In this document: piece after piece, positions 23,227 through 34,150 of the stretch
How the letters are laid out: each line of letters opens with the position of its first letter
Position numbering within the stretch: the first letter of the stretch is position 1
From: Phytophthora sp. 'mugwort'
Lineage: Eukaryota > Oomycota > Peronosporomycetes > Peronosporales > Peronosporaceae
Reading direction: 5' to 3'
NCBI GenBank assembly: GCA_033558025.1
Contig: JAUCEF010000014.1
Span: 2,418,001-2,482,000, forward strand
Length of the DNA: 64,000 bases
Notes under the pieces: generated by a model
What the model was told of the DNA's origin: nothing
The model's database searches: none
The model's input: only the letters and a program-made list of their open reading frames with translations
Position numbers and translations under genes: made by a program

Positions 23227-24132
23227 ATGAACCTGAAATCGAGATATCGCCTTCCGCTTCTGCTCATGACGACAGCTTGCGGCTGTGGATTCCTGTACGC
23301 GTTGCTGGACGTCCCGACGCTCGAGTTCCATCATCTCCAGCACTCTGCCTTCCCTTCATCGTCCTTCCAGACTCGTCGTGGGTTCGTAAGCGTGCTTCGA
23401 TGGCTGGAGAGCTTAAACTCGCGTGAAGATCTGCTTGTACTCGGGCAGCTACTGACTCAAGCACGACTTCAAGCTCGGAGCTCGACAGATACTGCAGTGG
23501 AAGAAGAGCCTAATGTTGCTACCCGGATTGCGTCTGCTGCTTCTAGAGAGGCAATATTGCACCTTTGCAAGCTGGGGTTGCAGTGTGGCCTGGTGCTCTT
23601 CCTGTTCCGACGACGAGTGCTCTCCAAGAACCGAGCCATCCCCACCTTGTGTCTCGGCATCCTCAGCTTAATCTGCTGGAAAATGGCACAGACATGTCTG
23701 AACGAGATGCTATCTCCGTACCAATCTTCGACGAGCGCAGCACGCTCGGCTTCACGCTCAAAAGCCTTTGCTCTTCAAGACTCGCGTGACGAAGTGACAG
23801 CCTCTTTCCTGAACGCACTATTTGTCGCGCGATACAGCTCCATCTGCGTCACCAATTTGATCATTGGTCGAGCATACCAAGTGTACTTCTGCGAGCCGTG
23901 GCCGACCAGATGGAAGCGTGTTCCAGGATACTTGGGCTCTAAAAACCTCGTCCTCGGTACACTTTTCTTTGCTGCTGCCAGCGTCAGCGCCATCAGTGTG
24001 TTTTCGCCAGCGTTACGCTCGCTCTGTGAGGCTGCAATACACATCGAGGCGCTTGCATTATCAATTGCTTTCGGTCATTTCGTGTTCCTGTGTTTCCAAG
24101 CCAAACATGAAAGATCAACGAATTTCATGTGA
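23227..24132 (+). CDS. uncharacterised multi-pass membrane protein
   Basis: 301 codons from the ATG at 23227; the open frame extends five codons further only through a GTG. I do not recognise the family. About six hydrophobic segments are visible: an N-terminal one around residues 8-27 (LPLLLMTTACGCGFLYALL), about 115-130 (GLQCGLVLFLF), 138-155 (LCLGILSLICW), 200-218 (FVARYSSICVTNLI), 245-266 (VLGTLFFAAASVSAISVF) and 275-295 (ALALSIAFGHFVFLCF). Between the last segments it has a Trp/Arg-rich loop (EPWPTRWKRVPGYLG). The C-terminus is hydrophilic. The first segment could serve as a signal anchor. It is divergent from PARN and convergent with the Dicer gene (76 bp between stops). Codon use and an unbroken frame support a real gene; the function is unknown. 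Confidence 0.7.
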   Translation: MNLKSRYRLPLLLMTTACGCGFLYALLDVPTLEFHHLQHSAFPSSSFQTRRGFVSVLRWLESLNSREDLLVLGQLLTQARLQARSSTDTAVEEEPNVATRIASAASREAILHLCKLGLQCGLVLFLFRRRVLSKNRAIPTLCLGILSLICWKMAQTCLNEMLSPYQSSTSAARSASRSKAFALQDSRDEVTASFLNALFVARYSSICVTNLIIGRAYQVYFCEPWPTRWKRVPGYLGSKNLVLGTLFFAAASVSAISVFSPALRSLCEAAIHIEALALSIAFGHFVFLCFQAKHERSTNFM

Positions 24133-24208
24133 AAGCAGCAAGCGATTAACCAAATAGACAATCTACATGAATGGCACTCACGGCGCTGTTTATCGCTGCC
24201 AATCACAA

Positions 24209-27200
24209 TTAGTCGTCCTCTTCATCACTCGAGAACATGAGGTCTTCCATAATCTCGTCGCCTCCGTTGTCCATTGCCAGCCCACTCTCATGGCATACGT
24301 AAGCGTAAGCATCCTGCCCCACCGTCTCCAGCAATGGGCCCATGAAAACATCACGGATCACTTGCAGATCCCGACCCGAATCCAAGAACACAGCAGCTAC
24401 GAGCGCTTCAAAAACATCAGCAAACATCTTCGGCAGCGTGTGGTTGGTTCCGCTAGTAGACGCGCCTTTGGTCTTTGCCTTTTGTTTTCTTGATACCCCA
24501 ACAGCTTCGAACGCCGGACTCAGCCCCGTACTCGCTTCGGTACGTGCATATTTCCGTTCGATGTTAACAACACGGTCCATCGTCTCGCAATCGATACGAA
24601 CGGCTCCAGCGAACATGCACTCGTCTACACCAAAGCATGCCAGTGCTGTTTTGCCTAATGCATCGTTCGATACCGTTGCACTCTTCCACTGCGAGAGCGA
24701 TCCTGGCAACCACTTGTCGTACATCAGAAATGCGTATGACAGGGTTAAATATTCGATCAAAGCATCGCCTAGGTATTCCAGCCGTTCATAGTCACCCTTC
24801 CACACCGTTTTCTTCTTCTTTTGTGAGCGCGATGTCACCTCGATATCACCATCTCCAGCATTCTCACCAGCACCTTTATCATCCATTTGATCAATATGCA
24901 GTACAAGCTGACCGACGGACGGATGAGTCACTGCCTCCAGCAGTAGGCGCTTGTTACGAAACGTGTACTTCAATCGCTGCTGAAGAAGCATGAGCCGCTT
25001 CGGAAGGTCTTCAAATTGTGGCACCTTGAAACTCAAGCTTAAGGGTTGCTGAACACCGCCACGCGACGTCATTGCTGCATCATATAGCTCGTTGGGAAAG
25101 CAATCCGGGTAAAAGGGCCGTGCGAAGTTGGTAGACGGGTGCTCAAGGACACTGACGCCAATCCACTTAAGGAAGTAGCGTGCACCCTTTTCTCCCTGGC
25201 CAACGAGGTACGCACCGGTAATTGCTTCGAGGACATCAGCGATCCACTTTGCCGGAGCTACCACTGGATCAGGCGTTTTGCCCATGCATGATGGCTTCCA
25301 ACACTGGAAAGGATGCTGCTCCACTTCGGCCGGGTACAGAATGTAGTGGTGAAGACGCGCAGCTAGAGCAAACTGATTGAGACGGTCGTTACGAATGATG
25401 TCGCGACGAAGCTGTGTCAGTTGACCCTCTTGAGAGATATCTTTTCGCTGCTTGTACATATACCACGAGGTTTCGAGTTTTAAAAAGGTGTCCCCGAGGA
25501 TTTCCAGACGCTCATAAGCAGGCTTTGTGGTTGCATCATCTAGCAAAGACATATCAAGCTCCAGACCGATTTTCCCCATAAGGTGTGAGATCTGGCACTT
25601 GCGCTCGAACTCATAAAGAAGCGGAACTAGTCCCATGGCGTCGAAGAAGCGACTCTTAGTCAGCCGCAGACGTGATGTGTATTGCGGGATTAGCAACCGT
25701 TCGTTAAACTTGGCTTTGGGTTGCGCAATACTCGCTTCGTCGTTATTGCGCTGCATTACTCTCCGAATAATGGGAACGATAGGAGGAACTTGGATGCCAT
25801 GTATCAGTCGCTGGTCCGCATCGGCTTCCTCGAGCTGTTGACGAGTTTGCCAACGGCCCAGGATCGGATTTCCTGGCGTCGACTTCCCTTTTTTCAAATG
25901 AGTCGCCCACGTTTGGTCATCTGCTAAATACTCCTTGCGAATATCATCCACCGTGCGATCCGATAGGGCCTGCACCACGTAACTGGCATTGAGGCGATAC
26001 GTTGGAACACAAATCCACTCATCGGCTGTATCATTTGCTTTCCCAGTAGGACCTGTTGTTGGAAGCGGCCATAGAGGCTCAAGCAACGGCTTGCAGATGA
26101 TTTCACGAACATAGTCCCAGTCTAACGACAGTGTTGGCGGTTGTTTTGATTCATCCATCACGCTGGGCACGACCAAGTACCCCTTGTCATTTTGTTCGGA
26201 GAATTCTTTCCACACGTTGTTACTTGCAATGTCCACATCACGCACAGCATCTTGTACTCCCATACACGCAAGACGCATGACCACCAAATGAAAATGTAGA
26301 GCGTCGTGTAACTCCTGCTTCGTTAAGGTGATCTCCAATGGCCGTTTTGCCAGCGTTATTGGCTGGATCTCTGCTGTCATAACACTGCTCGTTGCGAAGT
26401 CATAGCGCCAGCCCGTGTTGGTGTTGCCAGTATACAGCTCATTAGTCGCCAATATAGCGTAGTGAGCTCCACTGAGGCCGTAGAAACACATTGTCGTCGA
26501 CCACTCTTCGCCTTCCTCCCCGTTACTAGCAGCTTCTTGCGTCAGGCTCCGAATCGGTCGTAAACTCAATTCTACCGCACTAACAGGCGGTAAGTCGTAC
26601 GACGACTGTGTTGACAGATCAGCAAGTTGCGGGTGATTGTCGGGAGCTTCGTCGTTCACTTCAAGCACAATGGTATCGTCACCGGCAGTGTTTTCAGCGT
26701 TGCTGCTGTTCGCTCCAGTGCCATTTTCATCTCTGTGAATAGTAGCGACTTGGTCGTCTAAGAGTTTGGAACGGAAATGTCGATCCAGCAACCCCTTTTT
26801 CAGCAGTTCTTGACACGCCTTAAAAGCAACGATGCCTTTTGCTTCATCTTGAGTGCCTACCTGCTGAGAGTGGAGCTGTTTCCTTATGCCTAGAGCACCT
26901 GGTAGTTTTAATGTAGCTGAATAGTTAAATCGCGTGTCTGGGGTGGTGGCAGGGGTGATAGTGGCTTCAAGTGCTTCCTCGCCACTATTTTTACCTTCAC
27001 CAGTTTCCTCGTTGGCTCTCTGCTCAGCTTGAGCTTTCAGCAGGTCGATTTTGTCTGTCAGCTTTGAATTGTACTTGAATAGCTTCTTTTTTGTTTTTTT
27101 CAGTGACGGTGCCATGTGCTTCGCAATAGAAATTCGCCTTATGATGTACTGCGGCCGACGGTCGTAAGTATCCAAACCAGGTAGCGTATCACAAAACTTA

Positions 27201-29251
27201 CTCAAACACGACACGCTATTCGTCACGTTCAAAATCGCTCCTGTATCGTGATTGATAATTTCATATGGATTCACCACAGGCTGAATACGTTTCGGAATGA
27301 CCGCCATTCGGTTTTCGGCTTGCAGCGAGGCCAACGTAGAGTCGGTTGGTTTTGGTGTAGCGTCTATTGAGGAGGCTGAGGGTAGCGACATCTGCAAAAT
27401 CCTGCTATCGCGTGTAGAACTGAAAGCTGGTTGAGACAACGCGGGGTGAATTTGATTGTTTTCTTGCTCGAGCCGAACGTACTCTTGCATTTTGCGAACA
27501 AGTCCTTCAAACTTTCTTCGAGCCGACACGGTGTCCTCGGTAATATATTTGATGGAGCCCCTTGTCATATCTGCTCGCTTCCCGAATTCGTACAGTTTAT
27601 TAGGCTCCAGCAACTCGTTCATTACCACGACAAGGTCACATGGCGGCGGAGCCATGCGCAATTTCTGTGAGTTCTTGGCTACAGAAGTGGTCACCATGAC
27701 CTTCGTCTTATAATTCGTAAACATCTGCATCACCTTCAAAAACGATGAAAATCGCAATGCTCTCGATATACGAGCGTTGCTGCTACCAAGCATGCAACAA
27801 CTCGGGGGTAAGCCTAAATCTGCCAACGTAGTAGTCAAATATTCTGCAACAACTCGGCAGTGACACCGTCGTTCGAGAAAAACCCATGCTCGTACTTCTT
27901 TCGTTCCCGGAGAATTGCTGAATCGATTCCGTACAATTTCGGCTGTCTTCAGTAGCCGCGGCGAGGCCTCCTGCGTCCCACACAGCTTCGACTGTATGGA
28001 CAGCCAGGCCAAAACTTTCAGAATAGGCCGAATTTTTAGTCTCGTGCTTTCATCGATCTCGACATTGGCCCCAATGAATCTTGCAATCAGTCGGGCTGTC
28101 TTTACTGTCTGTACGGACATGCCTTCCTTGTCAGTACTGCCTTCTGTACTGCTAACGTCGATCAACTCGTTCTCGTCTTCTCCCTCATCCACTGCGCCAT
28201 CTTCATTGACCGAGGCGTCATCTATTCCTTCTCCAGCCATCGGATCGTCAGCATCCAGAGCATTTTCCTGCTGTTTGCGTCTTTTCCTGTTGTTCACGTT
28301 ATCCGAGTCATCTACAATGCACGCCTGCAAGTTGGTCTGCAGTTCCAGCTCCACAAACTTCCACATACACCATTGCCCCAAGTGCTCTTTGACAACTTCA
28401 GTATCTTGAATGAACCTGTTCACCTTGTCCTGCCTCTTGCGTTCATCATACACCGCTGCCGAGTTCCCCAACTCCAACTCCAGTCGAAAAACATGCACCA
28501 AATCCATCTTTTTGCTGTTTGCGCCCAGCAAAAAGTCTCTCACACTCACTTCGTGGCTCTTGCCATTCTCCTTGTTCTCGAACACCTCGCAATGCAACGG
28601 TGGGAAAGTCGACTCCATGGATGTCACTGGCAGCACCGGCAACATGTTCAACACATGGATATGCTTAAGTAAAGGATTGGTCACCGGGTCCCAGTCCATC
28701 TTCGACGCAGGAAGCCTCGACGTCGCGAAGATCCGTAGCGTAGTAGCCGTCGGCATCCCGTCCACAAGGCTAGTCAGCAGCTTGAAGAACGACGGTAGCT
28801 CGGCGTGCACCAGGTCCCAGTCTTCTACCACGATCAGATCCACATTTACTAACTCCAGTACTCCTTTACGCAACGTTTCCTGCAGTATCAGCGGCGACAG
28901 GACCACGATCTGGCCGCGAGCAGCTCGCAGTTGAGTACGTGCGAAGCCTTGGTCCTCCAGCCACTTGCTCGTCTTGCTACTGTTGGTCGCGGGTGTTGAT
29001 GGCGTGCTTTCGTCGCTGCAGAGCACGCGGCGTCCACACAATCTCGCTAGTTGCGTCTGGAGAGCGGAGCGACCCGAAGGTGAAGCGGCAACCGCTAGCG
29101 TGTAACGCTGCGGGCTGGAGACGGCGGCCTCGCACAGCAGCGCGCAGCTAACGAAAGTTTTACCCACGGGCTGCGAGCTGCTTACCAGCACGCTGCGGTG
29201 GCGCGCCACGGCCGCGATTTCCCGCTGATGTTCCCAGAGCGCGGCGTCCAT
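24209..29251 (-). CDS. DCL: Dicer-like ribonuclease with altered helicase
   Basis: Intronless gene of about 1,680 codons from the ATG at 29251; another in-frame ATG lies at 29314, but the helicase homology begins at once after 29251. Makes small RNAs from double-stranded RNA by family. Domain order: helicase-like N-terminus (about residues 1-580), dimerisation domain (about 680-730, CLSKFCDTLPGLDTYDRRP), PAZ-like region (about 970-1120), RNase IIIa (motif ERLEILGD near 1247, partner DVLEAITGAY), RNase IIIb (ERLEYLGD near 1487, partner DVFEALVAA), and an acidic tail. Each RNase III domain keeps its four acidic catalytic positions. The helicase keeps GKT (residues about 28-30) but lacks a standard Walker A start. 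Motif II reads VEDWD rather than DECH, and motif VI (GKRADMTRG) lacks the QxxGRxxR pattern. An acidic low-complexity insert (about 340-400) splits the helicase. Oomycetes are known to carry DCL1 and DCL2; I cannot say which this is. Confidence 0.92.
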   Translation of the reverse strand: MDAALWEHQREIAAVARHRSVLVSSSQPVGKTFVSCALLCEAAVSSPQRYTLAVAASPSGRSALQTQLARLCGRRVLCSDESTPSTPATNSSKTSKWLEDQGFARTQLRAARGQIVVLSPLILQETLRKGVLELVNVDLIVVEDWDLVHAELPSFFKLLTSLVDGMPTATTLRIFATSRLPASKMDWDPVTNPLLKHIHVLNMLPVLPVTSMESTFPPLHCEVFENKENGKSHEVSVRDFLLGANSKKMDLVHVFRLELELGNSAAVYDERKRQDKVNRFIQDTEVVKEHLGQWCMWKFVELELQTNLQACIVDDSDNVNNRKRRKQQENALDADDPMAGEGIDDASVNEDGAVDEGEDENELIDVSSTEGSTDKEGMSVQTVKTARLIARFIGANVEIDESTRLKIRPILKVLAWLSIQSKLCGTQEASPRLLKTAEIVRNRFSNSPGTKEVRAWVFLERRCHCRVVAEYLTTTLADLGLPPSCCMLGSSNARISRALRFSSFLKVMQMFTNYKTKVMVTTSVAKNSQKLRMAPPPCDLVVVMNELLEPNKLYEFGKRADMTRGSIKYITEDTVSARRKFEGLVRKMQEYVRLEQENNQIHPALSQPAFSSTRDSRILQMSLPSASSIDATPKPTDSTLASLQAENRMAVIPKRIQPVVNPYEIINHDTGAILNVTNSVSCLSKFCDTLPGLDTYDRRPQYIIRRISIAKHMAPSLKKTKKKLFKYNSKLTDKIDLLKAQAEQRANEETGEGKNSGEEALEATITPATTPDTRFNYSATLKLPGALGIRKQLHSQQVGTQDEAKGIVAFKACQELLKKGLLDRHFRSKLLDDQVATIHRDENGTGANSSNAENTAGDDTIVLEVNDEAPDNHPQLADLSTQSSYDLPPVSAVELSLRPIRSLTQEAASNGEEGEEWSTTMCFYGLSGAHYAILATNELYTGNTNTGWRYDFATSSVMTAEIQPITLAKRPLEITLTKQELHDALHFHLVVMRLACMGVQDAVRDVDIASNNVWKEFSEQNDKGYLVVPSVMDESKQPPTLSLDWDYVREIICKPLLEPLWPLPTTGPTGKANDTADEWICVPTYRLNASYVVQALSDRTVDDIRKEYLADDQTWATHLKKGKSTPGNPILGRWQTRQQLEEADADQRLIHGIQVPPIVPIIRRVMQRNNDEASIAQPKAKFNERLLIPQYTSRLRLTKSRFFDAMGLVPLLYEFERKCQISHLMGKIGLELDMSLLDDATTKPAYERLEILGDTFLKLETSWYMYKQRKDISQEGQLTQLRRDIIRNDRLNQFALAARLHHYILYPAEVEQHPFQCWKPSCMGKTPDPVVAPAKWIADVLEAITGAYLVGQGEKGARYFLKWIGVSVLEHPSTNFARPFYPDCFPNELYDAAMTSRGGVQQPLSLSFKVPQFEDLPKRLMLLQQRLKYTFRNKRLLLEAVTHPSVGQLVLHIDQMDDKGAGENAGDGDIEVTSRSQKKKKTVWKGDYERLEYLGDALIEYLTLSYAFLMYDKWLPGSLSQWKSATVSNDALGKTALACFGVDECMFAGAVRIDCETMDRVVNIERKYARTEASTGLSPAFEAVGVSRKQKAKTKGASTSGTNHTLPKMFADVFEALVAAVFLDSGRDLQVIRDVFMGPLLETVGQDAYAYVCHESGLAMDNGGDEIMEDLMFSSDEEDD

Positions 29252-29985
29252 GATCCGACGGATGCGGAATCTGGAGTGATGATTCCCTTGGGTTGAAAAC
29301 CTGATATTTGGCATAAAGCCTAACAAAGCGAATGCCAAAAATGTATTTTCAACTCGTTTGCACGGAAATGAAAATGTTGCCCAATATATTGTATTTAGGG
29401 GGGGGGGGGGGAGTTTTCATGGACGCGAAGGTTTCTTCTGACGAATGACTGACTACATGGGTCTTCTATAATACTTATTGCGGCAGTATTATCACACCAA
29501 CACTGTGTTGGTTGTACTTGACCGTAGCCTAAATCTTTCAATAGGACATAGTCTCTCTTACACATTCACTAGCAGCTATTAGCACCGATTTCGCTGTATG
29601 CAGACTAATACAATCTTGCTTAATACGTTTCCAAGTAACGCATACTCAAGAAAGCATTGATACATAACCTATAATAAATTTTCTTTCTTCAGATGCATTC
29701 GAGGAGCTCGCGTCTGTGTATAGCTCTACTTTGTTAGTACCATCGTAGATTGTTTTACTCGTCGTATCCCGCCCTGATCGAACCTTATGCCTGGATGTGT
29801 TCTGACCAAATCGCCATGTCGGTGCAAACATCCGATCAAAGGCAGACTGTTGTGTTTGCTAAAATGGGTTGAGTATATCATGGCGCAATGCGAACTCATA
29901 CACTATTTATGTGAATTTACTAATTGAGCTACTTCCGAAGTATCCGCAGGCTGCAACTTGATTGGCGCAATTCCTCATTCGTCCG
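29252..29985. other. DCL upstream region and unassigned sequence
   Basis: Contains a run of 14 G (29398-29411) about 150 bp upstream of the Dicer start codon; the promoter must lie here. The remaining 500 bp are AT-rich with only short frames and no recognised domain. Confidence 0.4.
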
Positions 29986-29991
29986 TGTCGT

Positions 29992-30430
29992 TCAACCCAT
30001 CAGAATCATCGCTCGCATCCCAGTCGAGGGAAAGTTGTAGCTGTTGGTGTGTTGCGCGAAGTCCTCCCCTAAGGCTTCGGCGCCATGTGCAGCGGTTGAT
30101 GGCTCATCCTCGGACGACGAATCGCCATCCAAACCTTCTTCTCCCTCGATGTGGACGGATTGAACCGAGCCTTGGTCCATCTTCTTCAATACCATTAATG
30201 TCTGACTCGAGTGGCACTTCAAACATAGCCAAGTCAGGAGGCGTGGAAGATCAACCTGCGGTTGACGCTGCTTCTTCTTACGAAGACCTCGAGTAATGCT
30301 GGTATATCTCCTCGCGTACGCAGTGGACATTCTTGCTATAGTGGAAACAAACTGTGGGTGGGGCATGGACGCAGCATTCATTTCCCATTTGAATCTTTCT
30401 AGATGATATTTCGTACGCGCAACCACAGTA
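29992..30430 (-). pseudogene. transposase C-terminal fragment, MULE-like
   Basis: Minus-strand frame of about 145 codons. The block TKYHLERFKWEMN and the following stretch of evenly spaced hydrophobics resemble the region after the catalytic core of MULE-type transposases, where a T-N-N-x-x-E-x-F-N motif is common. The C-terminus is acidic. No catalytic residues are present, so it is at most a fragment. The 640 bp that follow hold no supported gene. Confidence 0.35.
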
Positions 30431-31071
30431 TTAGAAATACCGAACTGTACAACAAGAAAGCGGTATGCGCAAGACCTTCGAGATTAATTCGCTGGGACAC
30501 CCGCAACAGAGCCCCGATAAACACCCATTGAAAACCTTTGGTTTTTGATGAAGAAGAAACTGCACGTCACCCTGTAACATCGCTCGATGGCCTCAAGGTG
30601 AACCTTCGCCATATTTGGACTAACATAGATGATGAGGTTGCTAGAAAGTGCTGTCGATGCCGAAGCGGTTGAAAGCGGTGCTTGCCAGCAATGGCGGTCA
30701 TGCGAAGTACTAAGCTACAAGCAATGTAGTTGATGCAGTAAATAAAAATTAATTGCTTTGCATAGGGGTGCTCACTTCGCCCACCCGCTGTATACCAAGA
30801 TGATGGGGTTGTTAAGGAAACATTTGGCCAATTAAAGCCAGCGGTCGATTTGTTGTCGGTTTGGCCAACAGCCCGGAAGTGGAGAATTTAGAAGGAATTC
30901 TCAACTCTTGGCTGCTGCGTTTAGACTCATATTATGTAGTATCACACGACGTATTGGCTCGAAGCTATTTAGAGCCCGAACCGGTTTGGTCTCTAAATAG
31001 GTTACAATGTCAGCATTGATTTCGGCATTCCGAGCTAACACACATTTATAAATCTACACGGACGCAATAGA
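30431..31071. other. unassigned repeat-island sequence
   Basis: No supported gene. A 21-base sequence at 30772-30792 (TCACTTCGCCCACCCGCTGT plus A) recurs exactly at 37141-37161. Confidence 0.5.
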
Positions 31072-34063
31072 ATGCAAATACTAGCGGGAGTTCAAAAAAC
31101 CTGTGTCTCCGAAATCGGTGGTATCAGCAGGACGAGCAGAACCAACGTCCGCGTCGAGAATGCTGAATTTCAGTTCGCAGTTATTGAAACTCTCTATGCA
31201 AGTGCTGAGGAAGGGGTAGTCTCGGCATTAGCCACTTACAACGTTCGAACGCTGCGCCCCGACTATGCTAAGCCAAGTCAAGGCGCCACTCAGCAGGGCT
31301 GGGTTGCTTTGACTGAGTCAAGTTGGCGCTCTGTAGTGACTGCTAACTTCCAGCGGCGTCGAAAGGATACAGGACCTCTCTGCACGGAATTATTCGCATT
31401 TGCAGTGAAAGAGAATCAGGTGGAAAATGCTACACGACGCTGTACAGCACGAAATCAAATTCAGCAAGTTGCTGAAGGTATTGATGAGTTCTTCGCGGAG
31501 AGAGTCGACTTTCCGTTGGTTATTGCCAAGTGCTTCCCAGCAATATCCGGGAGAAACAAGGAACGAAGAGAAGCCCAATGGAAATTAGGTTGGCAGAACC
31601 TGGTCTTACTGCGTTCAAAATGGGTACGTCAAGGATGACTGCCCGACGTGGCAGCTGACAGGGACCCAAACCCTGAAAATAGGCCCTATACAGGACTGAC
31701 GCGCCAGCTGCTAAGAAGGCTAAAAGGCAAGACGACTGCAATTAACATTATTAAGGCGGTGGTGGATGAGGGAAAGCAGCGCCTAAATGAGAGCGGGAAG
31801 ACCGTTTTTGAGGAGTGTGCTGAAGACGAAGCGATGAACGATATCGAGAGTTTGGACCTAGCCCATCATGAGGGTTCTGAAGGCAATGGTAACTCGGTGC
31901 AGACCCCGGTTGAGTCACAACGAAGTATGGAAGGGGTTGAAGAAGAGGTACGTAAGCAGTATGTTCCTGGGAGGCCCTTGAAGAGGATAACGTTAACCGA
32001 TGATATATGGGTCGTTGACACGGGCACCGGCAGAGCTGTAACGCCGGACAGAAGCTGGCTTAAAGGTACCTTGCAGTCAGGCCAAATCCAAATTGCACCA
32101 ACCGTAACGGTACTGTTTTACACGGCACATTTAAGGGAACAATAAAACGGAGTGTTATGAACCCTAAAGGATATTTGAGCGCATTAGCATTAACGGACAC
32201 TTCTTTTGGCCGCGAGTGTGATAATAACTTACTGAGTGCATACCATCTCGCTAAGCAACGATACAACACTTATAGTCAAGGTCAGGAGACTTCTTGTTTT
32301 ATTTAGGAAAAGTCTTTCTATTACTGTTTGCAGCAGTGACCATACGTGAAACGGTTTAGACTAAGGATTCGGGGCTCGGCTTGCTACAAGAAGTCCCAAA
32401 ATCGAAGCGAATAGACCCAAAATTGTGATAGGCCAATTGAATGCAAAATTTTGCGCCTATTCACAATTGCAAAGGATATTGCCTTCTCGATGTGAAAGCA
32501 AATAAGTACGTTATAGCTCGACTGGTACAGAGTCTACGATAAATCGATCATTCCCTGTTGAGGATAGTTAAACTGGTTAGGGGGAAGAAATCATCGTTCA
32601 GAATCTAGGAAAGCGATCTAGAAACAGCAGTGAAGTTGCAGTGACCACGCAAATTGAAGATATAATTTCAGAACCAGCCACACGACCATCGACTCCCCGA
32701 ATAGTGGGAGTAGAAAATGGTCTTGTTGTGACAGACTTAGGTCGAAGAGGCAAAGAACTCCAAATTAAGAATGAGAGATTATGTGACTCAGCTTAATGCT
32801 GTACTGGCTGATCAGACACGGATCCCAATTACAAGATCGTACAAGAAGCACGGGCCAGTCCACGTGCCGGGCGTGGGAGTGTGCAATTAAGACAGAGCAC
32901 GATGCCCTCTAATCAATAATACATGGCAATTAGTACCCTTCCTGAAGGACGAGGGACACTCAGTTGTCACTGGATACTTGATGTAAGGTATAAAGTTGAT
33001 TTATCAGTGGACCAATTTAAGGCAAATTAGTAGTTAAAGGAAATAACCAAATCTATGGTATTGACTATATAAAAAGAGTTTTGTTTGCACCTGTAGCTCG
33101 ATATGAGTGTTTGCGTCTTTTGCTCGCGCAAGCAACAATTTAGGACTCTACCTACACCAAATGGACGTTTCTACGACGTTCTTGTATGATGTCCTATGTG
33201 AAAGTATTTATATGAGGCAGCCACTGGGCTTCCGACACAGAAATGGAGGCCTAGCTTGTAAGCTTCAGAACGTTTGTACGACCTAAAACAGGCTCCCCGA
33301 ATATGGTATGAGGTGCTCAAAGCGTTTCTTAAAAGGTTAGGCTTTGTTAGATGCAAAACAAGAACGCTGCTTGTATCTAAAAGGCGGGAGGTTAAAGATG
33401 CCAAACATATTCTGATAGTATGCGTGTATGTTGATGACCTGACAATTGCAGGCTCACACTTGGGTTCTACCAATGGCCTTAAAGCTAAGCTACCAAAGAT
33501 CTGCCAATTTCGGTATGAAAGAGTTATGCATTACTTACTAAAAATGGAGATTACCAGGGATCTAGAAAGAAAGCCACCGTTTTTCTATCGCAGCAGAAAT
33601 ATGTTATTGATCTTCTGGAAGTTCCAGAGGCGGGGCTGTAATATAGTTCCCACTCCACAAGCTAAAAGCATGTCTAGAAACGGAAAGGACCCTAACACCA
33701 GAAGAGATAGCGGCACGGCAATTTGATTATACGGGGTTAGTGGGTGTTCTTAATGTATCTAGTTCGAGATACTAGACCCGATATAGCAAAGGCTGTAAGG
33801 TATTTAAGTAAGTATTACCTTGCTATAAAAAGCCTTGATAGAGAGCGGCTCAGCTAGTAGTAAAGTACTTGAAAGGAACGTCGACGTATGGCGTAGAGTA
33901 TAACGGAAATGGTACTGGTAAAGCTTTTACTGACCCTATTCCGCTCGGACCGGATCTTATGCCCGAAATATATGCTGGCAATTTTAGCAATGACCTGAGC
34001 AGTGAACAGAGATATACACAGATCAAGTCCTGCAGAAGTGTTATTTGTGATTACAACTTGTGA
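31072..34063 (+). mobile_element. Ty1/copia retrotransposon remnant
   Basis: Plus-strand gag-pol remnant. A gag-like frame (31072-31638) and a frame at 31648-32145 containing the aspartic protease active site WVVDTGTGRAVTPD (DTG at about 32016) come first. The integrase region (32.2-32.9 kb) is almost unreadable. RT is clear: NNTWQLVPF near 32920, LYLHQMDVSTTFL near 33150, then DLKQAPRIWYEVL (33280) and the catalytic VCVYVDDLTIAGS (about 33420-33455). After a frameshift, LVRDTRPDIAKAVRYLSKYY (about 33755-33815) and YLKGTSTYGVEYNG (33867-33910) match the RNase H end of copia pol. There are many stops and frame changes. Long terminal repeats were not identified; the region after 34060 has a 46-bp direct repeat that is not an LTR. 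Confidence 0.8.
33274..33726 (+). pseudogene. copia reverse transcriptase fragment
   Basis: Best preserved part of the copia element: about 150 codons holding the D-L-K-Q-A-P-R block and the YVDD catalytic centre. Upstream and downstream pol segments are in other frames, so no polyprotein can be made from this copy. Confidence 0.8.
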
Positions 34064-34150
34064 TTCACTAGTGTGATCGCATTATCAAGCTAGTTTATTT
34101 CTCTAGTGATTCACAAGTATGATCCTATCCTTAAGCTAGTTTATTTCTGA
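34060..34150. repeat. 46-bp direct tandem repeat, two copies
   Basis: Copies at 34060-34105 and 34106-34150, each starting GTGATTCAC and ending AAGCTAGTTTATTTCT. It lies at the 3' edge of the copia remnant and contains no coding sequence. Confidence 0.75.

Noticed and set aside
34060..34150. Copia LTR
   Set aside because: The 46-bp repeat is a tandem duplication on one side only; no matching copy was seen upstream of the gag region.
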